The notes under the pieces were generated by a model. It worked only from the letters and a program-made list of their open reading frames with translations, did no database searches and was not told where the DNA came from. A stretch of 38,837 nt of DNA from an uncultured Clostridia bacterium (GTDB lineage Bacteria; Bacillota; Clostridia; TANB77; CAG-508), in the NCBI GenBank assembly GCA_947624525.1, contig CANQKT010000049.1:1-38837 (forward strand), written 5' to 3'. Below are positions 1-7,262 of this stretch, one piece after another. Position 1 is the stretch's first letter. The number at the start of each line of letters is the position of its first letter. A program made the translations under genes and the position numbers.

Positions 1-81
1 TATGCTAAAAACGGGCATTTAAACGTGAACCATAAATTTTTCAATGAAAATGGGCAGTTACTATTAAATTCAACGTACTAA
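1..81 (+). CDS. C-terminal end of a truncated unknown protein
   Basis: Frame 1 is open from the window edge to a TAA at 79-81 and reads ...NGHLNVNHKFFNENGQ...STY. The fragment resembles the helicase-associated repeat (GHLNVP....ENG), but 26 residues are too few to assign it. It ends about 30 bases before the tdk promoter, so it belongs to a separate upstream unit. It could also be chance reading, since AT-rich DNA with one open frame of this length is not rare. Confidence 0.35.
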   Translation, partial: YAKNGHLNVNHKFFNENGQLLLNSTY

Positions 82-110
82 AAATAAAAATAAAAAAATT
101 CGACAAAATA

Positions 111-139
111 TTGCAATAAAATACATGGACTGTTATAAT
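111..139 (+). promoter_or_regulatory. Sigma-A promoter of tdk
   Basis: TTGCAA at 111-116 and TATAAT at 134-139 are separated by 17 bases. This is a near-consensus housekeeping promoter about 50 bases ahead of the tdk start codon, with a GGAGG-type ribosome site (GCGGAGG) at about 177-183. Confidence 0.75.
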
Positions 140-187
140 AAAATTGAGCGTTAAAAAATAACGCAACAGAAAAAAGCGGAGGATAAA

Positions 188-739
188 ATGGGAGATATAA
201 ATGTATTTACAGGACCTATGAAATGTGGAAAAAGCCATGTGATTTTACAAGAGGCAAAAAGACAAATGATAGCTGGAAAGACAATTCAAATTTTCAAACC
301 AGGTATTGATTGTAGATTTTCAAAAGATTATGTACAAGACAGAAATGGAAATAAATTAAAAGCGATTAATATAGATAGTATAGATGAATTAAAAGAGTAT
401 GATGCAGATGTTTATGTAATAGATGAATTTCAATTTTTAAATGGAGATGTAAAAGTTATAGAAGATTTAGCAGAACAGGGGAAAAAGTTTTTTATAGCTG
501 GATTAAATTTGACAGCTGAAAAGAAGCCTTTTGGTAAAATGGGAGATTTACTTTGTGTTTCAGACCATGTAACAACTATGACATCAATTTGTGATATATG
601 CAAAAGAGATAATGCTATTTTTAGTTTTTACAAGGGTGATACAAAATGTGGAGATATAGAAATAGGTGATTCAGATTATATTCCAGTATGTAGAGAATGC
701 TATAATGAAATGGTTGAAAAATACAAAAGTAATAAGTAA
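188..739 (+). CDS. tdk: Thymidine kinase (type II)
   Basis: Cytosolic salvage enzyme that phosphorylates thymidine with ATP to give dTMP. At 183 residues it has the usual type II length. The P-loop is GPMKCGKS (residues 9-16), the Walker B/catalytic segment is DEFQF (79-83; DEAQF is commoner), and the C-terminal zinc lasso is visible as two cysteine pairs, CDIC near 137 and CREC near 170. The segment YIPVCREC matches the thymidine-binding lasso end. The ATG follows GGAGG at a good distance and is driven by the promoter at 111-139. It appears to be a single-gene unit; the next gene begins about 90 bases downstream. Confidence 0.93.
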   Translation: MGDINVFTGPMKCGKSHVILQEAKRQMIAGKTIQIFKPGIDCRFSKDYVQDRNGNKLKAINIDSIDELKEYDADVYVIDEFQFLNGDVKVIEDLAEQGKKFFIAGLNLTAEKKPFGKMGDLLCVSDHVTTMTSICDICKRDNAIFSFYKGDTKCGDIEIGDSDYIPVCRECYNEMVEKYKSNK

Positions 740-829
740 TAACTATATCACCAAGAATATACAATAGATAATATATTGTATTCTATTAATAAAAAATTTT
801 GGAATTACAGAAAGAGGTGTGTGATTAAT

Positions 830-1717
830 ATGAAAAGATATTTAAAAATATTTTTTAAAATCTCAATTACATTATTTTTAATAACTTGTTTATGTATACA
901 AATCACTAGTAGCCGAAGTCATGCAGATGCAGGTTATCATTCAAGCTATAGTGGTGGTTCATCATCAAGCAGTAGTTCAAGTCATAGTAGTAGTTCAAGT
1001 AGTTCAAGTGGTTCAAGTGGTTCATCAGGAGGCATACACAGCATAGGTTCGGATTTGATGAGTGTGTTTATTTGGATAGTACTTTGTATAATCATCAGTT
1101 GTATAGCTAATAAAGCTAAATCGTCTTCTAGATCAACGAAATTAATTACAAAATTGCAATCAAATAATTTAGTAATTAATAAAATTAAAGAAATATTACC
1201 TGATTTTGATGAAAATAAATTTTTACAAGATGGATATAAAATATTTCTTGATGTAGAGAATGCATGGATGAATTTTGAATTAGAAAAAGTTCGCAATAGC
1301 ATTACTGATGAAATGTTTAATATGTATGAATCACAACTTTCTAGTATGGAAATTAAGGGAGAACAAAATATAATGAGTGACTTCATTATGAGAGATTGCG
1401 CAATAGATAGTTATAATAAACAAAATGATAATATTGAAATTACAGCTAAATACATTATAGAGTTTTATGATTATATTATAGAAAAATCTACTGGAAAAGT
1501 ATTAAGAGGAGATAAATATAGAAAGTTAAGAATGTATTATGACTTTACATTTATAATGAGTGATAAAAAGGAAAATATAGATAAATGTCCAAATTGTGGA
1601 GCACCATTAAAGATTAATTCAGCTGGAGTTTGCGAATATTGTGGTTCTAAGGTTGTTGGAGATAGTACAAATTGGGTAATGTCAAAAAAAGTATGTACAA
1701 GACAAGAAAATTTATAG
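830..1717 (+). CDS. Membrane-anchored Tim44-like protein with C-terminal zinc ribbon
   Basis: The ORF track starts at 776, but AAAGAGG at 811-817 favours the ATG at 830, giving about 295 residues. The order is a signal/anchor segment (about 8-28), a long Ser/Gly-rich linker, a second hydrophobic segment (SVFIWIVLCIIISCIA), then a Tim44-like fold of about 150 residues, and a zinc ribbon CPNCG...CEYCG near the end. In bacteria such proteins are called Tim44-like or zinc-ribbon transport proteins; their function is not established. The Tim44-like and zinc-ribbon parts are closely matched by the next gene, which lacks membrane segments, so the two look like a duplicated membrane/soluble pair. The Ser-rich run may be a flexible extracellular spacer. 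Confidence 0.7.
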   Translation: MKRYLKIFFKISITLFLITCLCIQITSSRSHADAGYHSSYSGGSSSSSSSSHSSSSSSSSGSSGSSGGIHSIGSDLMSVFIWIVLCIIISCIANKAKSSSRSTKLITKLQSNNLVINKIKEILPDFDENKFLQDGYKIFLDVENAWMNFELEKVRNSITDEMFNMYESQLSSMEIKGEQNIMSDFIMRDCAIDSYNKQNDNIEITAKYIIEFYDYIIEKSTGKVLRGDKYRKLRMYYDFTFIMSDKKENIDKCPNCGAPLKINSAGVCEYCGSKVVGDSTNWVMSKKVCTRQENL

Positions 1718-1732
1718 CAATTAAATAAGTGG

Positions 1733-1767
1733 GCAGAGACAAGAGGAAAACTCTGCTACTTTGTCTC
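1733..1767 (+). other. Intergenic RNA with two competing stems
   Basis: Between the two Tim44-like genes, GCAGAG (1733-1738) can pair with CTCTGC (1751-1756), while GAGACAA (1736-1742) can pair with TTGTCTC (1761-1767). The pairings share bases, so they either exclude each other or combine as a small pseudoknot (ACAA with TTGT). It lies just ahead of the ribosome site (AAAGGAAG) of the second gene and could tune its translation. There is no direct evidence for regulation. Confidence 0.35.
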
Positions 1768-1788
1768 AAATGAAAGGAAGTATTAAAT

Positions 1789-2331
1789 ATGAGTGTTTTG
1801 GATAATTTAATAAAAGAGGATGTTAATTTTTCAGAGGCAAAATTTAAGGCTAAGGTTGACAATGTGTTTATACAGACATATACAGCAGTAATGAAACAAG
1901 ATCTTCAGAAAGTAAAACATTTTTTATCAAATGAAGTATATGAGAAATATAATAAAAAAATTCAAAATTTGCAAAATAAAAATCAAATACAAATTTATGA
2001 TGAATTAAATGTATCTGATACCAATATTATAAATATTTCAGAACTAGAGGATAAGTTTGTTATAGAAGTTAGTCTTTTGACAAAATATTTAGATTATATA
2101 ATAGCAAAAGACACTAGAAAATATATTTCAGGTGACAAAGAATGTAGAGTAGAAAAAAGATTAAAATTGACTTTTTCAAAAATAAAAAATGCAAAACAAC
2201 AACAAGCTGCAAGAGTATGTCCTGGATGTGGTGCTAATATGGATATTAATAAAAGTGGTGTTTGTGAATATTGTGGGACAATTTATACTCTTAAGGAATA
2301 TGATTGGATTTTAGATAGTATAAATGATTAG
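1789..2331 (+). CDS. Soluble Tim44-like protein with C-terminal zinc ribbon
   Basis: A 180-residue paralogue of the preceding gene without signal or membrane segments. Residues about 15-140 correspond to the Tim44-like fold (FIQTYTAVMKQDLQKVKHFLS...YLDYIIAKDTRKYISGDKE). The C-terminus is a zinc ribbon, CPGCG...CEYCG, followed by a short tail ending in YDWILDSIND, comparable with TNWVMS in the neighbour. The start follows AAAGGAAG at about 8 bases. The gene is 71 bases downstream of its paralogue with no clear terminator between, so the two are probably co-transcribed. Function is unknown; a lipid or protein-binding role is only suggested by the Tim44 fold. Confidence 0.68.
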   Translation: MSVLDNLIKEDVNFSEAKFKAKVDNVFIQTYTAVMKQDLQKVKHFLSNEVYEKYNKKIQNLQNKNQIQIYDELNVSDTNIINISELEDKFVIEVSLLTKYLDYIIAKDTRKYISGDKECRVEKRLKLTFSKIKNAKQQQAARVCPGCGANMDINKSGVCEYCGTIYTLKEYDWILDSIND

Positions 2332-2359
2332 TAACAAAAAATAGAATAACATAAAATTC

Positions 2360-2389
2360 TGCATAAATTTTTCCTAAATTGTAATAATA
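2360..2389 (+). promoter_or_regulatory. Possible sigma-G-like promoter of spoVT
   Basis: TGCATAA at 2360-2366 resembles a forespore sigma-G -35 element, and GTAATAATA at 2381-2389 is a loose -10. spoVT is sigma-G-dependent in Bacillus, which motivates the call. The -10 match is weak, so this is tentative. Confidence 0.3.
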
Positions 2390-2421
2390 AAAATATAAAC
2401 TGAAAAACAAGGAGGGAAAAA

Positions 2422-2976
2422 ATGAAAGCAACCGGAGTAGTTAGAAGAATAGATGATTTGGGAAGAGTTGTTATTCCAAAGGAAATAAGAAAAACTTTAA
2501 GAATAAAGGAGGGAGATCCTCTAGAAATATTTACAGATAAAGAAGGAGAAATAATACTGAAAAAATATTCTCCAATAGGCGAACTTTCAGAATTTGCTAC
2601 AGAATATGCAGAAACTCTTGCTAAAACTACAGGACATATTGCATGTATAACAGATAAAGATACGGTAATAGCAGTATCAGGAGGTTCTAAAAAAGAATAT
2701 TTGGAGCAAGGAATAAGTCCAGAACTAGAACAAATAATGGATGAAAAAGAAAATTATACAAGTAAGGAAAACAATGACATTGCAATTCCTATCACAAAAA
2801 ATGAAAATAATAGCAAGAAGAATAATGCACAAGTTGTGTATCCAATTATAGCAGATGGAGATGTAATAGGTACAGTTATATTATTATCAAAAGATGAAAA
2901 TACAAAGATGTCTGAAGTTGAACAAAAGGTAGTTCAATCAGCAGCTAGCTTTTTAGGAACTCAAATGGAGTTATAA
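2422..2976 (+). CDS. spoVT: Stage V sporulation protein T (AbrB-type regulator)
   Basis: Transcription factor acting in the forespore during endospore maturation. Residues 1-50 are a SpoVT/AbrB swapped-hairpin DNA-binding domain (MKATGVVRRIDDLGRVVIPKEIR...GDPLEIF), nearly invariant in this family. The remainder is a GAF-like domain with the expected ending (EVEQKVVQSAASFLGTQMEL). The length of 184 is close to the roughly 178 of Bacillus SpoVT. A short insertion rich in Asn/Lys (ENNDIAIPITKNENNSKKNN) sits in the GAF part. An AGGAGGG site lies just upstream of the ATG. It is followed by its own terminator. Its presence implies a spore-forming ancestry, though not proof that the organism sporulates. 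Confidence 0.93.
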   Translation: MKATGVVRRIDDLGRVVIPKEIRKTLRIKEGDPLEIFTDKEGEIILKKYSPIGELSEFATEYAETLAKTTGHIACITDKDTVIAVSGGSKKEYLEQGISPELEQIMDEKENYTSKENNDIAIPITKNENNSKKNNAQVVYPIIADGDVIGTVILLSKDENTKMSEVEQKVVQSAASFLGTQMEL

Positions 2977-2989
2977 ATTATTATTAATA

Positions 2990-3029
2990 TCGGAGATATT
3001 TTATATTATTAAAATAATCTCCGATTTTT
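2990..3029 (+). terminator. Terminator after spoVT
   Basis: TCGGAGAT (2990-2997) pairs with ATCTCCGA (3017-3024), with further A/T pairing inside, followed directly by TTTTTA. This is a standard intrinsic terminator. Confidence 0.8.
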
Positions 3030-3111
3030 ATTGGATGATGAAGCGTGTTTCTATCTCAAGTATTTTATATAATATTACAGAAATATTAAATTTATATTAC
3101 ATTTGTAATAT

Positions 3112-3142
3112 TTGTTACAAATTTTAAATAATGTGATATTAT
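3112..3142 (+). promoter_or_regulatory. Probable promoter of the acidic unknown gene
   Basis: TTGTTA (3112-3117), or the overlapping TTACAA (3115-3120), lies upstream of TATTAT (3137-3142). Spacing is 19 or 16 bases. It is the only plausible promoter between the spoVT terminator and the gene at 3181. Confidence 0.4.
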
Positions 3143-3180
3143 ATGATTAACAATTAGTCGAAACAAGAGAGGAGAATAAT

Positions 3181-3642
3181 ATGGAGAAAGTCACGAATGA
3201 GAAAAGTCTAGTAAAGGTTGATAATAGTATCTTTTCAAGAATTAGAAAGTTTTGTGCCAATTTTTTTTATAAATTCAGAAACAATAAAAATAAGGATTTA
3301 GATTATGATGAATATGAAGAAATAGATATTATGGTTGAGAATAATGAAGAACAGCCTGTTGTTAAGACTAACAAGTTATTTAATTATGATGCAGAAGATA
3401 ATATGGAAAGTAATGCAGAAAGTGTTGATGGAGATAAGGAAATGAATAGTGAAAGTGGGATAAATAGTAAATCAACAAATAGTGAAGTAACATATGAAAC
3501 TGTTGAATTAGATAATCAAGATGATGATTCGAATGTTATATATTTATTTGAGAAAAAAAGGGAAAAGAGTGTTTTAGAAGAAAGGGAAGAATTAGAAAGA
3601 AAGTTAAAGAATTATTATGAAAGCATAAAAAGTGGAATTTAA
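3181..3642 (+). CDS. Acidic hypothetical protein
   Basis: I do not recognise this 153-residue protein. The first 40 residues are basic and partly hydrophobic (IFSRIRKFCANFFYKFRNNKNK), possibly an amphipathic membrane-binding helix rather than a true membrane span. The middle is strongly acidic and low-complexity (Asp/Glu/Asn/Ser). The last 40 residues (EKKREKSVLEEREELERKLKNYY) form a likely charged coiled coil. There is no signal peptide or catalytic motif. The ATG follows GAGAGGAG at good spacing. It is monocistronic: a promoter candidate lies upstream and a hairpin terminator downstream. It may be a small cytosolic scaffold or division-related protein, but that is speculation. Confidence 0.6.
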   Translation: MEKVTNEKSLVKVDNSIFSRIRKFCANFFYKFRNNKNKDLDYDEYEEIDIMVENNEEQPVVKTNKLFNYDAEDNMESNAESVDGDKEMNSESGINSKSTNSEVTYETVELDNQDDDSNVIYLFEKKREKSVLEEREELERKLKNYYESIKSGI

Positions 3643-3698
3643 TTTAGAAGCTTGAAAGAAATTTAAGGAACGTCCCCAAATTTCTCAAAAAAATAGAA

Positions 3699-3724
3699 AG
3701 AGTACTTGAAAAGTATTCTTTTTT
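3699..3724 (+). terminator. Terminator of the acidic unknown gene
   Basis: AGAGTACTT (3699-3707) pairs with AAGTATTCT (3711-3719, one G-U pair) around a GAA loop, followed by TTTTTT. The stem overlaps the gapA promoter. Confidence 0.75.
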
Positions 3725-3734
3725 GTTATACAAT
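3706..3734 (+). promoter_or_regulatory. Sigma-A promoter of gapA
   Basis: TTGAAA (3706-3711) and TACAAT (3729-3734) have a 17-base spacer. The -35 and spacer lie inside the upstream terminator hairpin. The transcript then carries a small hairpin, CGGTTGT/ACAACCG (3740-3758), before the ribosome site. Confidence 0.65.
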
Positions 3735-3798
3735 AAAACCGGTTGTGAAAAACAACCGTTAAGTGATGCAATTAATAGCATCGGAAGGAGGAATTTTT

Positions 3799-4812
3799 AT
3801 GTCAGTTAAAGTGGCTATTAACGGATTTGGGCGTATAGGACGTCTAGCGTTTAGACAAATGTTTGGAGCAGAGGGGTATGAAATTGTTGCAATCAATGAT
3901 TTAACAAGCCCTAAAATGTTAGCTCATTTATTGAAATATGATTCAGCACAGGGAACATACGCTAAAGCAGATACAGTTGTGGCAGGAGAAGATTCTATAA
4001 CAGTCGATGGAAAAGAAATAAAAATATATGCAATGCCAAATGCAGCAGAATTGCCTTGGGGAGAGATAGGAGTTGATGTAGTATTGGAATGTACAGGCTT
4101 CTATACAACAAAGGAAAAAGCACAAGCGCATATCGATGCAGGAGCTAAAAAAGTTGTAATATCAGCACCAGCTGGAAGTGATTTACCAACAGTAGTTTTT
4201 GGTGTTAATCAAAATATATTAAAACCAGAAGATACAATAATATCAGCAGCATCATGTACAACAAACTGTTTAGCACCAATGGCAAATGCTTTAAATAAAT
4301 ATGCACCTATTCAATCAGGAATAATGTCTACAATACATGCTTATACAGGTGATCAAATGTTATTAGATGGACCACACAGAAAAGGTGATTTAAGAAGAGC
4401 AAGAGCAGCAGCTTGCAATATAGTTCCTAATTCAACAGGAGCAGCTAAAGCTATAGGATTAGTTATTCCAGAGTTAAATGGAAAATTAATAGGTTCAGCA
4501 CAAAGGGTTCCAGTTCCAACAGGTTCAACAACGATTTTAACTGCTGTTGTTAAAGGAACAGATATAACACCAGATAGTATAAATGCAGCTATGAAGTCAC
4601 AAACTAATGAATCTTTTGGCTATACAGATGAGCCTTTAGTTTCTTCAGATATTATTGGTATTAAATATGGTTCTTTATTTGATGCTACTCAAACTTTGGT
4701 TACTAAGATTTCTGATGATTTATATCAAGTTCAAGTAGTTGCATGGTATGATAATGAGAATTCTTATACAAGTCAAATGGTTAGAACTATTAAGTATTTT
4801 GCGGAATTATAG
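3799..4812 (+). CDS. gapA: Glyceraldehyde-3-phosphate dehydrogenase, type I
   Basis: Oxidises and phosphorylates glyceraldehyde-3-phosphate to 1,3-bisphosphoglycerate with NAD+. The ORF track opens at 3763, but GGAAGGAGG at 3783-3791 places the start at the ATG 3799, giving 337 residues, the normal length. The Rossmann start is [11 protein letters not shown], the catalytic cysteine sits in SCTTNCLAP (Cys153), and the partner histidine is in TIHAYTGDQ. The C-terminal [15 protein letters not shown] is typical. It heads the gapA-pgk-tpiA-gpmI series in pathway order, although a palindromic repeat of about 170 bases separates it from pgk and may affect read-through. Confidence 0.96.
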   Translation: MSVKVAINGFGRIGRLAFRQMFGAEGYEIVAINDLTSPKMLAHLLKYDSAQGTYAKADTVVAGEDSITVDGKEIKIYAMPNAAELPWGEIGVDVVLECTGFYTTKEKAQAHIDAGAKKVVISAPAGSDLPTVVFGVNQNILKPEDTIISAASCTTNCLAPMANALNKYAPIQSGIMSTIHAYTGDQMLLDGPHRKGDLRRARAAACNIVPNSTGAAKAIGLVIPELNGKLIGSAQRVPVPTGSTTILTAVVKGTDITPDSINAAMKSQTNESFGYTDEPLVSSDIIGIKYGSLFDATQTLVTKISDDLYQVQVVAWYDNENSYTSQMVRTIKYFAEL

Positions 4813-4867
4813 AAAAATTTTGGGACGGCCTGTGAATTAATTTTGTAGGGCGTTCTTAGTTATGTGG

Positions 4868-5042
4868 GGGCCGCTCAAATTTAATTATTATGTAACATTG
4901 TAAAATATATTAAGATTCCGTTCGTTTGCTGGCGTGAGGATTTGGGAAAAAGACTTTAGGTGGGGGCGCCAAACTGCGCACTCCACTTCATCTTAATATA
5001 TTTTACAATGTTACATAATAATTAAATTTGAACTACTCTACA
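4868..5042. repeat. Palindromic repeat, copy 1 (42-bp perfect arms)
   Basis: Bases 4875-4916 are exactly complementary to 4990-5031 (42 bp, no mismatch). The 73-base centre starts TCCGTTCGTTTGCTGG and ends CCAAACTGCGCACTCC. Outside the arms, GGCCGCTCAAAT on the left and ATTTGAACTACTCTACA on the right are shared with copy 3 (32.8 kb). The arm differs from copy 3 at 9 of 42 positions, each compensated on the other arm. This copy lacks the inner hairpin of copies 2 and 3. It fills most of the 310-base gap between gapA and pgk. Confidence 0.85.
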
Positions 5043-5122
5043 TTAATATGTTGAGAACACTTTATTGGATTAATTCACTGGTACTCCCTAAATTTTTAGT
5101 AAGAGAAAGAGGTGTTTTTAGA

Positions 5123-6310
5123 GTGAATAAGAAGACTGTTAAAGATATAGATTTAAAAGGAAAGAAAGTTATTGTTAGATGTGATTTTAATGTTCCTTTA
5201 GATGAGAATGGGAATATTACTGATAATAGAAGAATTGTTGGTGCTTTGGATACTATTAAGTATTTATTGGAACAAAAGGCAAAAGTTATTTTGGTTTCTC
5301 ATTTGGGTAGACCAAAGGGAGAAGTTAAACCAGAGTTTTCTCTAAAACCTGTAGCAAAGGAATTGTCTAAATTATTAGGTAAAGAGGTAAAACTTGCAAC
5401 AGATATAATAGGAGAAAGTGCTAAAAAATTAACATCAGAAATGGCAGAAGGAGATGTTGTTCTACTTGAAAATGTTAGATTTGACGCAAGAGAAGAAAAA
5501 AATGATTTAGAATTTGCAAAAGAATTAGCATCAATGGCTGAAATATATGTAAATGATGCATTTGGTACTGCACATAGAGCTCATAGTTCAACAGCAGGAA
5601 TTGCACAATTTTTACCAGCAGTATCAGGATTTTTAATGGAAAAAGAATTAAATTTCCTAGGAACCGCCTTGGAAAACCCAGAAAGACCATTTGTTGCAAT
5701 TTTGGGAGGAGCTAAAGTTTCAGATAAAATTGCAGTAATTGATAATTTATTGGGAAAAGTAGATTCTTTAATAATTGGTGGAGCAATGGCAAATACGTTT
5801 ATTAAAGCAATGGGATATAATGTAGGAAAGTCTCTATGTGAAGATGACAAAATTGATTTAGCAAATGAATTAATAGAAAAAGCAAAATCTAAAAATGTTA
5901 AATTAATTTTACCTATAGATGCAAAATTAGGAAAAGAATTTAGTAAAGACACAGAAAGTAAAATTGTTGATATTTCTGAAGTTCCAGCAGATTGGAGTAT
6001 CTTTGATGTTGGTCCAAAAACAATTGAAACATATAGAGCAGAACTAGAAAAAGCTAAAACAGTGGTATGGAATGGACCAGTAGGATTGTTTGAATTTGAT
6101 CAATTTGCAGTTGGAACAAATGAAGTTGCAAGTATATTAGCATCATTAAATTATAGTATAACAATTATTGGTGGAGGAGATTCAGCAGCTGCTGTTGAAA
6201 AATCTGGATTAGCAGATAAAATGACTCATATTTCAACCGGAGGAGGAGCATCTTTAGAATTTTTAGAAGGGAAGAAATTACCTGGAGTTGAATGTCTAGA
6301 AGATAAATAA
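5123..6310 (+). CDS. pgk: Phosphoglycerate kinase
   Basis: Transfers phosphate from 1,3-bisphosphoglycerate to ADP, forming ATP and 3-phosphoglycerate. The track start at 5048 adds 25 residues that match nothing in the family. The GTG at 5123, about 9 bases after AGAAAGAGGTG, gives 395 residues, the family norm, and begins (M)[15 protein letters not shown]. Diagnostic segments are [36 protein letters not shown] and the nucleotide-binding GGGDSAAAV with [13 protein letters not shown] near the C-terminus. It is followed closely by tpiA. Confidence 0.95.
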   Translation: MNKKTVKDIDLKGKKVIVRCDFNVPLDENGNITDNRRIVGALDTIKYLLEQKAKVILVSHLGRPKGEVKPEFSLKPVAKELSKLLGKEVKLATDIIGESAKKLTSEMAEGDVVLLENVRFDAREEKNDLEFAKELASMAEIYVNDAFGTAHRAHSSTAGIAQFLPAVSGFLMEKELNFLGTALENPERPFVAILGGAKVSDKIAVIDNLLGKVDSLIIGGAMANTFIKAMGYNVGKSLCEDDKIDLANELIEKAKSKNVKLILPIDAKLGKEFSKDTESKIVDISEVPADWSIFDVGPKTIETYRAELEKAKTVVWNGPVGLFEFDQFAVGTNEVASILASLNYSITIIGGGDSAAAVEKSGLADKMTHISTGGGASLEFLEGKKLPGVECLEDK

Positions 6311-6371
6311 AATTAAAAACAAATAAATGAAAGTGTCTAAAAAACAGAATATGAAAGTGAGGAACAGTAAA

Positions 6372-7124
6372 ATGAGAAGAAAAGTAATTGCAGGAAACTG
6401 GAAAATGAATATGCTTCCAAATGAAGCAATAGCATTTATAGAGGCACTAGCACCATTAGTTAAAGATACACAAAATGAAGTTATATTATGTGTACCATAC
6501 ACAGACTTATTTTATAGCCTTTTAACAGCACAAGGAACAAATATCAAAATAGGTGCACAAAATATGCACTTTGAGGAAAGTGGGGCATATACTGGAGAAG
6601 TTTCAGGAAAAATGTTAAAATCTATAGGCGTAGAATATGTAATAATAGGTCATTCTGAAAGAAGACAATATTTTGCTGAAACAGACGAAACAGTTAATAA
6701 AAAAATTAAAGCAGCATTAAGAAATGAATTAAAACCAATAGTATGTGTTGGTGAAACACTAGAACAACGTGAAAGTGGAAAAACAGAAGAGATAATAACA
6801 ACACAAACACGATTAGCTCTAGAAGGTCTAACACAAGAGCAATTAAACAGTGTAATAATAGCCTATGAGCCAATATGGGCTATTGGAACAGGAAAAACAG
6901 CTACATCAGAAGATGCTAATAATAGTATAAAAGCAATTAGAAATGAAATTGCTAAATTATACGGTAATGATGTCGCAGATGAAATAATAATTCAGTATGG
7001 AGGTAGTGTAAAATCTTCAAATGCAAAAGAATTATTTACTACGTCAGACATTGATGGAGGTCTAGTTGGAGGATCTAGCTTAAAAGCTGATGAATTTTCT
7101 AAAATTGTTAATTATATGAACTAA
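6372..7124 (+). CDS. tpiA: Triosephosphate isomerase
   Basis: Interconverts dihydroxyacetone phosphate and glyceraldehyde-3-phosphate. The track begins at 6327, but the family start MRRKVIAGNWKMN lies at 6372, preceded by GTGAGGAA. This gives 250 residues, the normal length. Catalytic residues are visible: Lys in GNWKMN, His in IIGHSERR and Glu in AYEPIWAIGTGK. The phosphate-binding loops YGGSVK and GGLVGGSSL are present. The gene is 61 bases after pgk with no terminator between, so the two are very likely co-transcribed. Confidence 0.95.
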   Translation: MRRKVIAGNWKMNMLPNEAIAFIEALAPLVKDTQNEVILCVPYTDLFYSLLTAQGTNIKIGAQNMHFEESGAYTGEVSGKMLKSIGVEYVIIGHSERRQYFAETDETVNKKIKAALRNELKPIVCVGETLEQRESGKTEEIITTQTRLALEGLTQEQLNSVIIAYEPIWAIGTGKTATSEDANNSIKAIRNEIAKLYGNDVADEIIIQYGGSVKSSNAKELFTTSDIDGGLVGGSSLKADEFSKIVNYMN

Positions 7125-7262
7125 AAATATTTAAAATTGCTGAAAAATAAAATTAGTAAGTCAAATTATTTATAAAATTTTTTTACGTAGAAATTAATTA
7201 AAAACATTGAAGAAAGGAGATATGTTAGAACCTAGACATAAAGGGCTAACAGGTGTGAAGAA

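Noticed and set aside
982-1386. Minus-strand Leu-rich ORF opposite the Ser-rich membrane protein
   Set aside because: Shadow of the Ser-codon repeat on the plus strand; no start signals.
7125-7262. Riboswitch or T-box leader of gpmI
   Set aside because: No T-box motif, specifier stem or known aptamer pattern is visible, only short A/T stems.
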